A stretch of DNA of 6,075 bases. Source: DASQFI01 sp035633215. GTDB taxonomy: Bacteria > Acidobacteriota > Vicinamibacteria > Vicinamibacterales > SCN-69-37. Under the pieces are notes generated by a model. The model ran no database searches, had not been told where the DNA came from, and worked only from the letters and a program-made list of their open reading frames with translations. The translations under genes were made by a program, and so were the position numbers. The stretch spans positions 1 through 6,075 of the forward strand of contig DASQFI010000076.1 of the NCBI GenBank assembly GCA_035633215.1. The letters run 5' to 3'. Positions 1 through 5,727 of the stretch are shown piece by piece. Every line of letters begins with the position of its first letter. The stretch's first letter is position 1.

Positions 1-132
1 GTGCTCGTCGGCGATGACACGATCGTGATCCGCCACTGCATCCCGGTTCCCCCGGCCCCGCCGGACGGGAGCGATCCGCCGCCCGTCCACCCTGAGGATC
101 CCGGAGTCAACCGAAGTTACCTTTTGCGTTCG
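1..132 (+). pseudogene. Possible C-terminal tail of a large serine recombinase (fragment)
   Basis: Frame 1 is open from the left edge. It contains DTIVIRHCIPVP, then a Pro/Gly/Asp-rich linker, then SYLLRSG at about 115-135. From memory, an 'IRH-IP ... YLLRSG' ending occurs at the C-terminus of some large serine site-specific recombinases, which cut and rejoin DNA during integration or transposition. No catalytic serine domain, recombinase domain or zinc ribbon is in the window, so nothing functional can be confirmed. The resemblance stops at about 132-135, exactly where reverse transcriptase homology on the opposite strand begins. The frame then stays open to the TGA at 772-774, but only as antisense of the reverse transcriptase, so those codons are not a real protein part. 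The family call is recall-based and uncertain. Confidence 0.3.
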
Positions 133-876
133 GGGCGTGATGCCCGCTCCCTGCGGCGTCCCTTCCGTCGTCTCGGACCAGACTTTCCCTTCGAGCACAC
201 CGGCGCTCAGCCATCCGCGGATGAGCCCGAGGATTCTGGGGTCGGCGACTCGATGTGCGAGCATCCGCAACAGCCACTCGTGATTGACCGAGTCGAAGAA
301 GCGGCGGATGTCCGCATCGAGAACCCAGTTCACGTATTGCGTCATGAGCGCCGTGTGCAGCGCCCGCAACGCTTGGTGCGGATTCCGATGCGGCCGGAAT
401 CCATAGGAGAAACCCACGAAGTCGACTTCGTAGATGGCACTCAGCACCTCGGCCACCGCACCCTGGACAATTTTGTCCTCCAGGGCTGGTATGCCCAGCG
501 GTCTCTGGCCACCGTCGGATTTCGGGATTTGCACGCGACGAACCGGCAACGGCCGGAATCGCCCACGATGCACGCGGTCACCCAGGTCTTGCAGCTTCTC
601 CGGCAAGCCCTGTTCGTAGGTCGCAACCGTTTCCCCGTCAACTCCCGCTGCCGCATTGCGCTTCAGTCGACCGAACGCTCGCGTGAGCGCTTCGACATTC
701 ACGTGATGCAACAGCGCCGTGAATCGGGTCTTCTTGTCCTTGCTGGCGGCTTCGCGGACTCGCACGAGGGGTGATGGAAGCATGCTCCGGCTCTGCGTCC
801 GGTCCTCCGCTCCCTCGCCGAGTCCGTTCTCAGGCCCGCTCCTTCCCTCCGCACGCCTCGTATCCTTCGGCGGCAT
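133..876 (-). pseudogene. ltrA: Group II intron reverse transcriptase/maturase, truncated after RT motif B
   Basis: An open minus-strand frame from ATG 876 encodes the N-terminal half of an intron-encoded reverse transcriptase/maturase, the protein that helps the intron RNA splice and copies it into DNA. Visible in order: a charged N-terminal extension (residues 1-45), KTRFTALLHHV, GVDGET, the RT2 block IPKSDGGQRPLGIPALEDK with FSYGFRPHR following, motif A LDADIRRFFD (D187, D189, D195) and motif B GTPQGAGITP (239-248). Homology stops there. The expected LLANVYLH and the catalytic YADD motif are missing, as are the maturase X and any endonuclease domains. The frame happens to stay open to the left edge, but codons past about 133 are unrelated. 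ATG 783 is an in-frame alternative start. About 248 family residues remain, where such proteins are usually above 400. Certainly inactive as a polymerase. Confidence 0.88.
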
Positions 877-1276
877 CCTCAGTACTATGAGCAGGTCCGA
901 CTTCCGACCTCAGCTCGACGCGTCGCTTCGGTCTTCCCTCGCAACGCATCCCCGTCGGCGACGATGCCGACGGCCCCGGTCGGATCTCCCGGGTCCCGAG
1001 GTTGACCTTTCACGCGTGATGCCGTCAGCGACCCCGGTGGAGCGTCGTCCTCTCGCCTGATGAGGGCGTACACATGGCCTTCGACAACGGGAACGGTCTC
1101 GGCCTCCACAACATTCACTCTTTCGGGGCTATCGTCCTGCATCCCACGTGACCCCTGTCTACGCTTCGGACCTCGCGTTACCGCGACGCCCGCAAGACTT
1201 GGTTCCGGCCGGTCCGCTACGACCTTAGCCGGGCGGGACTCTCACCCGCCTGTCATTCGTCAGTACTCCGGCGCAC
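877..1276 (-). ncRNA. 5' ribozyme domains (I-III) of the truncated group II intron
   Basis: This 400-nt stretch upstream of the maturase frame has no convincing protein. The short open frames across it, on both strands, match nothing I know. It begins with the GTGCG consensus of group II introns, contains the 6-bp hairpin at 1232-1250, and is rich in GA- and GAAA-containing stretches such as CCCCGAAAGAG near 1128-1138. It is best read as the RNA scaffold (domain I, with II and III) of the ribozyme. Exact helices and the exon-binding sites could not be drawn by eye. Confidence 0.65.
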
Positions 1277-1280
1277 TCCC

Positions 1281-1800
1281 GGTAGTTGTTGAAAATTGAA
1301 AGCGGCGGCTCCCACTGCTCGTGATACGACGAGTGGTGACAAAGCCTGAGGCGAGAGCCTCACAGAAGGAGCCGCCATGAAGCAGTCTCACATAGCCCGT
1401 TCCGTTCCCCAAGACGAATCCTTGTTGCGTCATCTTCCCTTGGTTGATCTGCTGGTCGACACGCGGACCGAGCTGCTCGAGCTCGTCACACGATCCGGGC
1501 TGCAGGTCCTGACCGTGATGCTCGAAGAGGACCGCACGGCCTTGTGTGGCCCGCGGTACGCGCATGAACCCGATCGGCCGGCGAGTCGGGCCGGCACGGT
1601 GCGCAGCGAGGTCGTCCTCGGCGGTCGCAAGGTGGCGATCCAGCGGCCCCGGGTCCGGACGGCCGCGGGGGAAGTGCCCCTGCCGACGTTCCAGACCATG
1701 GCGCAGCGGGATCCGCTGGATCGCCGCATCGTCGAGCAGATGCTCGTGGGCGTGGCCACGCGCCAGTACGGCCGGAGCTTGGACGCGCTGCCGGCCGCTC
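1281..1800 (+). mobile_element. IS256-type insertion sequence, left end only
   Basis: The remnant consists of an AT-richer left end (about 1281-1301, GGTAGTTGTTGAAAATTGA), a structured leader and the first third of a Mutator/IS256 transposase. The exact terminal inverted repeat cannot be set because the right end is missing. The left boundary lies within a few bases of the group II intron 5' end at 1276. The right boundary is a truncation near 1790-1800, where transposase similarity ends and the upstream region of the kinase begins. No target-site duplication can be recognised. The remnant lacks the catalytic domain and cannot move by itself. Confidence 0.7.
1304..1376 (+). promoter_or_regulatory. 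Transposase leader with SD-sequestering inverted repeat
   Basis: GGCGGCTCC at 1304-1312 is the exact reverse complement of GGAGCCGCC at 1368-1376, which contains the transposase Shine-Dalgarno (AGAAGGAG, 1364-1371) and ends at the base before the ATG. Two hairpins sit inside the loop: CTCGT/ACGAG at 1318-1322/1329-1333, and TGAGGC-GAGA-GCCTCA at 1347-1362 with a GNRA tetraloop. A transcript entering from outside would contain the 5' arm and could fold into a three-way junction that blocks translation. A transcript starting inside the element, downstream of 1312, would not. This protection against read-through is known for IS10, IS50 and IS200; its operation here is inferred. Two TTGAAA boxes (1289-1294, 1296-1301) could serve as -35 elements, but I see no good -10. 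Confidence 0.6.
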
Positions 1801-1808
1801 GTCGGTAG
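1377..1808 (+). pseudogene. IS256 (Mutator) family transposase, N-terminal fragment
   Basis: ATG 1377 follows AGAAGGAG at 1364-1371 by 5 nt, a strong start. The 143-residue product carries the typical N-terminal region of IS256/Transposase_mut enzymes: LLELVTRSGLQVL, the EEDRTALCGPRYAH segment, SRAGTVRSEVVLGGRKVAI, RPRVRTAAGEVPLPTF, DPLDRRIVEQMLVGVATRQYGRSLD. Full proteins are around 400 residues and cut DNA through a DDE triad lying further downstream. Here similarity ends at about residue 138 (SLDALP) and a chance TAG follows at 1806-1808, so the whole catalytic domain is absent. The TAG shares its bases with the TAGAAT box of the kinase upstream region, so the junction probably lies at 1790-1805. 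If translated, the fragment would have at most the DNA-binding part. Confidence 0.85.
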
Positions 1809-1811
1809 AAT
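1806..1811 (+). promoter_or_regulatory. Candidate -10 box for the kinase gene
   Basis: TAGAAT lies 18 bp before the kinase ATG at 1830, so transcription would start around 1818 and leave a very short leader. This fits the absence of any recognisable Shine-Dalgarno before the kinase start. No matching -35 box is found at the normal distance: the nearest TTGGAC (1779-1784) is 21 bp away and lies in the IS remnant. A single hexamer is weak evidence, so this is a suggestion only. Confidence 0.3.
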
Positions 1812-1829
1812 GACGCCAGTACTCGAGTG

Positions 1830-4646
1830 ATGTCGCTGCCCGCCGGAACGGTACTCGGTCCCTACAAGCTGCTCTCAAAGCTGGGCGAAGGCGGCATGGG
1901 CATCGTCTACCTCGCCGAGGACACGCGACTGGCACGACGAGTGGTGCTGAAATTTCTGCCGGCGCGGGGCCCGGGCGAGCCGCTGGAGCCGCTCGCGGTC
2001 GAGCGCTTCGAGCGCGAGGCGCGCGCGGCGTCCGCCCTCAATCATCCGAACATCTGCACGGTCTATGACATCGGCACGGCCACCGACGGGCAGCCGTTCA
2101 TCGTCATGGAGCTGTTGGAGGGTCAGACCCTCAAGCAGCGTCTCGCGAGCGGCGCGCGATCGTTCGACGAGACGATCGACATCGCCATCCAGGTCGTCGA
2201 TGGACTGGAGGCCGCACATGCCCGAGGGATCGTTCATCGCGATATCAAGCCGGCCAATCTCTTCGTCACGCGCCGCGGCCAGGCCAAGATCCTCGACTTC
2301 GGCCTGGCCAAGCTCCTGCCGACAGTCGATGCCGCGTCGGTTGCGGAGACTCGGTCGGTCAATCCCCACACCGATCCGGGCGCCGCCATCGGCACGGTGT
2401 CCTACATGTCGCCCGAGCAGGTGCGAGGCGAGACGCTCGACGTGCGCACGGATCTCTTCTCGCTCGGCCTCGTGCTCTACGAAATGGCGACCGGCCGCCA
2501 GGCGTTCACGGGATCGACGTCGGGCGTGGTGTTCGACGGCATTCTCAATCGAGCGCCGCTCCCGACGTCGCGCGTAGTGCCGGAGACGCCGGCGGCGCTC
2601 GACGCGATCATCGGCCGGCTACTGGAGAAAGACCGCGCGCTGCGATATCAGTCGGCGGCCGACGTGCTCGCGGACCTCAAGCGTCTGCGGCGCGACAGCG
2701 TCACCGCGACGTCGTCGTCACCGGCGGTGCCCATGACGGCGGCGCGACCGCGGCGCCGCGTCTGGCTGGCTGTCGCGGCGTTGGTCGTGCTCGGGAGTTT
2801 CGCGGCGGCGTGGCAGTTCTGGCCGCGCGCGCCGATTCTGACCAACCGCGACACCATCGTCATCGCCGACTTCGCCAACAGCACCAACGACGCGGTCTTC
2901 GACGACGCCTTGAAGCACGCGCTGGCGATCGCGATCGAGCAGTCGCCGTTCATGCACGTGCTGTCGGCCGCGGAAACCCAAGAGACACTGCGGCTCATGA
3001 GTCGGCCGCCAGACGAACGCATCACGCACGCAATCGCCCGCGAGATCTGCCAGCGGCGCGGACTCAAGGCGTTCATCGCCGGCTCGATCGCGCCGGTCGG
3101 CCGCCGGTACGTCATCGGCTTGGAGGCGGTTCAGGGCAATTCCGGCGAGGTACTTGCTCGCGAGCAGGTGGAGGCGGCCGCGAAGGAAGAGGTGGTGGCG
3201 GCGGTAGGCAGCGCCGCCGCGCGCATGCGGTCGCGACTCGGCGAGCCGCTGGCGTCGATTCAGCAGTACGACGCGCCACTGCCGATGGCGACGACCTCGT
3301 CGCTCGAGGCGCTGCGCCTGCTGGTCATCGGCAACCGCCATCTCCTCGCCTCCCGCTACGACGACGCCATCCCGGTGCTGACGCGCGCGACCGAACTGGA
3401 TCCCGAGTTTGCGGGGGCCTATCGGGCGTTAGGTGCGGCGCTCTTCAACAGCGGGCGCGCTGGACCCGGCCGCAAGATGACGGAGCGGTTCCTGTCTTTA
3501 AGAGACCGTGCCAGCGCGCGCGAGCGGATGGAGATGGAGGCGACGTTCCAGTTCATCGTCGAGCAGAACCACGAGGCGGCGCTGGCGGCCTATCGGCAAT
3601 ACCTGTCGACGTACACGCGGGACCCTGGCCCGTGGGTCAACTTGGCGTTCGTGTATCGGCGTCTTGGTCAACCCGAGAACGCGCTGGAGCCCGCCCGCGA
3701 ATCGCTCCGCCTCGACAACGACAACAGAATTGCCGCCTTACACCTGGCGCAGGCGCTGCGAGCGCTCGGCAGGTTCGCCGAAGCGAAGGCCGTCATCGAC
3801 GACCGGCAGTTGCGCGATTTCGGCTCGCTCGGCACGCGGTTCGCCATCGCGTACATCGAACGCGACCAGGCCGGTATGCAGGGGGCGATCGATCTGCTGA
3901 ATGCGCAGGCGCCGCTGCGCCGCTTTGCGCTGGCGTGGCAGTCTCGGGCCGCTGGCTTCGAAGGACGCGCGCGGCAGGCGCACGCGCTCGCGACCCAAGC
4001 GGCGGAGGTCGCGGCGGCGGGCAAATTCCGGAGTACGGAGTTCATCGCCGAGTCCGCTGTCCGATTCGCCGCCTTCGGCGATTGCGCTGCGGCGCGCGCC
4101 AACGCGGAAAAAGCCCTGGCGGCGCCGCCAGAGGCGGCGGGCGGCCCGGAGCCGGCCGACGCCGGCACCGCCATCGCCTGGTGCGGCGACCGCGCGCGCG
4201 CCGAGAGCATCGCGAACGAGTTGCTCAACCGATTTCCGAATGGCACGTTCGAGAAGGGGCTGTTCGCTCCGATCCTTCGCGCCGCCGCCGAACTCAACCG
4301 CGACCCGGAGCGAGCGCTCTTCCATCTCGATGCGGCTCGTCCCTACGACCGTTCCTTTCTCGCGAAGTTCCAGCCGCAGTATCTGCGCGGGCTCGCGTAC
4401 GTGCGCCTGAAGCGTGCGGCGGAGGCCGCGTCTGAGTTCCAGCGCATTCTCGACCATCCGGGCGTCGATCCGCTGTCGCCGCTGTATCCCCTTGCCTACG
4501 CCGGCCTGGCTGACGCCGCCGCACTGGCCGGCGACACGGCGAAAGCGCGGAAAGCCTACGAGGATTTCTTCGCGATCTGGAAGGATGCCGATCCGGAGCT
4601 GCCCGTTCTAGTTCGCGCGAAGCAGGCGTACGCGGCTCTAAGGTAG
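1830..4646 (+). CDS. Transmembrane Ser/Thr protein kinase with TPR-rich extracytoplasmic domain
   Basis: Complete 938-residue Hanks-type kinase (numbering from ATG 1830; a GTG at 1827 is an alternative start). Kinase domain about 12-283: glycine loop GEGGMG (19-24), ATP lysine K41, helix-C E63, catalytic HRDIKPAN (H136, D138, N143), DFG (D156), SPE (194-196) and D208 of DLFSLG. All key residues are present, so it should be active; R137 makes it an RD kinase. A low-complexity juxtamembrane linker leads to one membrane segment at about 311-331 after an RPRRR stop. The remaining 600 residues, presumably outside the membrane, open with IVIADFANSTNDAVFDDAL and a CQRRG...IAGSI block, followed by tetratricopeptide-like helical repeats (about 500-930). 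They end in AIWKDADPELPVL, a tail I recall from Acidobacteriota kinases. No partner gene adjoins it, so substrate and signal are unknown. Confidence 0.93.
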   Translation: MSLPAGTVLGPYKLLSKLGEGGMGIVYLAEDTRLARRVVLKFLPARGPGEPLEPLAVERFEREARAASALNHPNICTVYDIGTATDGQPFIVMELLEGQTLKQRLASGARSFDETIDIAIQVVDGLEAAHARGIVHRDIKPANLFVTRRGQAKILDFGLAKLLPTVDAASVAETRSVNPHTDPGAAIGTVSYMSPEQVRGETLDVRTDLFSLGLVLYEMATGRQAFTGSTSGVVFDGILNRAPLPTSRVVPETPAALDAIIGRLLEKDRALRYQSAADVLADLKRLRRDSVTATSSSPAVPMTAARPRRRVWLAVAALVVLGSFAAAWQFWPRAPILTNRDTIVIADFANSTNDAVFDDALKHALAIAIEQSPFMHVLSAAETQETLRLMSRPPDERITHAIAREICQRRGLKAFIAGSIAPVGRRYVIGLEAVQGNSGEVLAREQVEAAAKEEVVAAVGSAAARMRSRLGEPLASIQQYDAPLPMATTSSLEALRLLVIGNRHLLASRYDDAIPVLTRATELDPEFAGAYRALGAALFNSGRAGPGRKMTERFLSLRDRASARERMEMEATFQFIVEQNHEAALAAYRQYLSTYTRDPGPWVNLAFVYRRLGQPENALEPARESLRLDNDNRIAALHLAQALRALGRFAEAKAVIDDRQLRDFGSLGTRFAIAYIERDQAGMQGAIDLLNAQAPLRRFALAWQSRAAGFEGRARQAHALATQAAEVAAAGKFRSTEFIAESAVRFAAFGDCAAARANAEKALAAPPEAAGGPEPADAGTAIAWCGDRARAESIANELLNRFPNGTFEKGLFAPILRAAAELNRDPERALFHLDAARPYDRSFLAKFQPQYLRGLAYVRLKRAAEAASEFQRILDHPGVDPLSPLYPLAYAGLADAAALAGDTAKARKAYEDFFAIWKDADPELPVLVRAKQAYAALR

Positions 4647-4988
4647 TGGCGCGATCCGAAGGTGCGCGATCCACTCGCACAAGCCGCCAAGGCGCTCTAT
4701 TCGATTCCGCATGCCTACGCCTGCCAGGTCCTGACGGCGTGCGCGGAAAGGTTTCCTCACGTCGACCAGCCCCACAACCATGCGGGACGAAGCTGCGACC
4801 TTCCGGTATGCGCCGGAAGGATGTTCCCTTCTAGATCGATCGCCACGGATTTCCCTCTGGAGGACGAAGGAGAATCGACGTTTGGCGAGACCGAATCAGA
4901 GGTCGAAAAGAGCAAGAAAAGGGCAAAGTCATCCAGGGACTTAATTGCGCCAAAACTGGCGCTCACTAATCATTGTGCTGAAAGAATT
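4647..4988. other. Intergenic region after the kinase, no convincing gene
   Basis: A GTG-started frame crosses this stretch (4662-5030), but its last codons are antisense to the tRNA-Asn fragment and produce the artefact tail GLDSNQQPSG. The rest resembles nothing I know and has no good ribosome binding site, so I do not call it. The first part holds weak repeats: GCGCGATCC occurs twice at about 4650-4675, and GTGCG/CGCAC at 4662-4680 could form a 5-bp stem. From about 4850 the base composition becomes more A-rich than the kinase, which suggests a different origin. Confidence 0.5.
4799..4832 (+). terminator. Candidate terminator hairpin downstream of the kinase
   Basis: CCTTCCGG (4799-4806) and CCGGAAGG (4813-4820) form a perfect 8-bp stem with a 6-nt loop. 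The following bases, ATGTTCCCTTCT, are only moderately T-rich, so intrinsic termination would be weak. It is 152 bp after the kinase stop codon and is the strongest simple hairpin in this gap. It could instead be an unrelated inverted repeat. Confidence 0.35.
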
Positions 4989-5199
4989 TGGCTCCTCGGG
5001 CTGGATTCGAACCAGCAACCCTCCGGTTAACAGGGGAAAATCAGGTGATGTGCCGCACGTTGCGTTCGATTGCCGCGGCTTGCTGAAAGTGGCGTGAGAC
5101 CCGAGAAACGCTGGGCTATTTCGACGCGAGTCTTGACCGGAGTTTGCTGCCGTTGGCCGCCCGTTGTTGCGCGCAAAGGGAAAGAAAAGGGCAACGTCA
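4914..5199. repeat. 18-bp imperfect direct repeat bracketing the tRNA fragment
   Basis: AAGAAAAGGGCAAAGTCA at 4914-4931 recurs as AAGAAAAGGGCAACGTCA at 5182-5199, 17 of 18 bases identical and in the same orientation, 268 bp apart. The tRNA-Asn fragment lies between the copies. Both copies sit in purine-rich non-coding DNA on the plus strand. They may be a dispersed purine-rich repeat of the genome or a trace of an insertion; the function is unknown. Confidence 0.5.
4989..5033 (-). tRNA. tRNA-Asn(GTT) 3' fragment, probable attachment-site remnant
   Basis: Reading the minus strand from 5033: anticodon loop CTGTTAA (anticodon GTT), 3' anticodon strand CCGGA, a 5-nt variable loop GGGTT, a perfect T arm GCTGG-TTCGAAT-CCAGC, 3' acceptor strand CCGAGGA, discriminator G and encoded CCA at 4991-4989. 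Every segment has canonical length, 45 nt in all. The 5' half is missing: the bases before the loop (TTCCC) do not pair with CCGGA beyond three positions, and no acceptor 5' strand or D arm lies at the expected distance beyond 5034. A break at the anticodon loop with a conserved 3' half is the classic product of tyrosine-recombinase integration into a tRNA gene, so this is probably an att site. No integrase is in the window. Confidence 0.8.
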
Positions 5200-5216
5200 A
5201 GAGGTCAGCAGCCCCG
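5034..5216. other. Non-coding spacer between the tRNA fragment and the DUF2283 gene
   Basis: No gene is supported here. The stretch holds the second copy of the 18-bp direct repeat, a purine-rich run (about 5174-5193), and the palindrome TTGCGCGCAA (about 5167-5176). No clear terminator hairpin with a T-tract was found for the minus-strand operon, although the purine-rich run gives a pyrimidine-rich tail on the minus strand just after the DUF2283 stop. Confidence 0.45.
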
Positions 5217-5456
5217 TTACTTGCCGAGCGGTACCTCGTGGCGGTCACCACGAGCCTCGTTGATCACAATCAGTTTGCCGGCGTCGCCGGCCTGCAACTG
5301 CTGGTTCGCATTGAGCAGCTCGATCCCGTAAACCGTGCCGTCTGGCGTGAGATCGATGTTCACAGAATCGCTGATCCGAATGGTCTCCACTTCGGGCACC
5401 CGCTCCTGGAGCCGTAGATACGCGATGTTGTGCTTCGGGTCGTAGCTGAGCTGCAT
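5217..5456 (-). CDS. DUF2283 domain protein, possible antitoxin-like partner
   Basis: A 79-residue protein matching the DUF2283 pattern along its whole length: an N-terminal MQLSYDPKHNIAYLRL strand pair, then VETIRISDSVNIDLTPDGTVYGIELLNANQQL, a compact beta-rich fold. The molecular role of DUF2283 proteins is not established. They often lie beside DUF4258 genes, and the pair has the size and arrangement of a toxin-antitoxin module, so an antitoxin-like or regulatory role is possible but inferred. ATG 5456 is preceded by a good AGAGGGG (5472-5466) at 9 nt, inside the end of the upstream gene, whose stop lies 3 nt before this start. Translation may be coupled. The gene appears complete, with TAA at 5219-5217. 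Confidence 0.85.
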   Translation of the reverse strand: MQLSYDPKHNIAYLRLQERVPEVETIRISDSVNIDLTPDGTVYGIELLNANQQLQAGDAGKLIVINEARGDRHEVPLGK

Positions 5457-5459
5457 CAG

Positions 5460-5727
5460 TCAGATCCCCTCTTGTCCAAAGTACTTCACAATCACCGTAA
5501 TCACCAACCAGGCATCGCCTTCTTTGACGGCATAGGCTTCCACCTGCTTCGAGGCGTATTGCCGGCCCCGCCATTGCCCGTCAAACGCGAAGTTCCGCCG
5601 GAAGCCCGTCCGGCCGAACTTCGCCGGGAACTGCTCGCCGAGCTCGACGGTGCCTGACACTTCAGCTTCCGTTGCGCCCGCGCTCTGCCAGCCTGTCCTT
5701 CGCGTGATGATGAAACGCGATCTTCAT
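5460..5727 (-). pseudogene. DUF4258 domain protein, interrupted by a one-base frameshift
   Basis: ATG 5727 overlaps the stop of the upstream DUF559 gene (ATGA), a strong sign of coupled translation. The first frame reads MKIAFHHHAKDRLAERG and then, after one extra base near 5676 (GGGCGC context), shifts and meets TGA at 5664-5662. The next frame continues without a gap as ATEAEVSGTVELGEQFPAKFG, then RTGFRRNF, QWRGRQY, KQVEAYAV and WLVITVIVKYF to TGA at 5462-5460. Joined, the 88 residues form a whole DUF4258-type protein (H-x-R-x-x-ERG start, beta-rich C-terminus), small and resembling RelE/BrnT-like toxins. A GTG at 5660 lies one base after the premature stop and could restart translation of a 66-residue C-terminal part. 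The shift may be a real mutation, an assembly error or, less likely, programmed frameshifting. Confidence 0.82.
5466..5472 (-). promoter_or_regulatory. Ribosome binding site of the DUF2283 gene
   Basis: AGAGGGG on the minus strand, 9 nt before ATG 5456, embedded in the last codons of the DUF4258 gene. It fixes the start choice and means DUF2283 can be translated even if the frameshifted upstream gene is not. Confidence 0.6.

Larger units (their letters stand above)
133..1276 (-). mobile_element. Group II intron, 5' part only (3'-truncated)
   Basis: On the minus strand a GTGCG 5' end at 1276-1272 is followed by about 400 nt of structured, mostly non-coding sequence and then a maturase reading frame starting at 876, the usual order of domains I-III with the ORF in domain IV. 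The leader contains a clear hairpin, GGCGGG/CCCGCC at 1250-1232 with a TGAGAGT loop, followed by the CGGCTAAGG-type stretch seen near the 5' end of many bacterial group II introns. A CATAGTACTGAGG segment lies directly before the ORF. The intron is cut inside the reverse transcriptase at about 133, so the RT C-terminus, domain X, domain V and domain VI are all absent. Without domain V it cannot splice or retrohome by itself. Subclass and EBS/IBS pairings were not determined. Confidence 0.8.

Noticed and set aside
1..774. 257-codon plus-strand frame across the left end
   Set aside because: From about 133 on it is the antisense of the reverse transcriptase, which shows clear RT motifs on the minus strand. 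Only the first 44 codons might be real.
885..1142. 85-codon minus-strand frame upstream of the maturase
   Set aside because: It lies in the structured 5' part of the group II intron, is in another frame from the maturase and resembles no protein family.
1347..1362. TGAGGC-GAGA-GCCTCA hairpin as a transcription terminator
   Set aside because: No T-tract follows. It is directly followed by the transposase ribosome binding site, so a translational leader role fits better.
1779..1811. Full sigma-70 promoter TTGGAC / TAGAAT for the kinase
   Set aside because: The 21-bp spacing is too long and the TTGGAC lies in transposase coding sequence, so only the -10-like box is kept, at low confidence.
2810..4435. 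541-codon plus-strand frame and several long minus-strand frames inside the kinase
   Set aside because: They are Arg/Ala-rich frames typical of GC-rich codon usage and overlap a gene with intact catalytic motifs and full family length.
4662..5030. 122-codon frame ending in GLDSNQQPSG
   Set aside because: The tail is the antisense translation of the tRNA-Asn T arm and anticodon region, a well-known source of false proteins. The rest has no recognisable domain or ribosome binding site.
4985..5065. A complete tRNA-Asn gene
   Set aside because: The 5' anticodon strand mismatches at two positions and no D arm or acceptor 5' strand is found at the right distance.
5070..5417. Plus-strand frame of 115 codons opposite the DUF2283 gene
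   Set aside because: It is the antisense of DUF2283, whose protein pattern and ribosome binding site support the minus strand.
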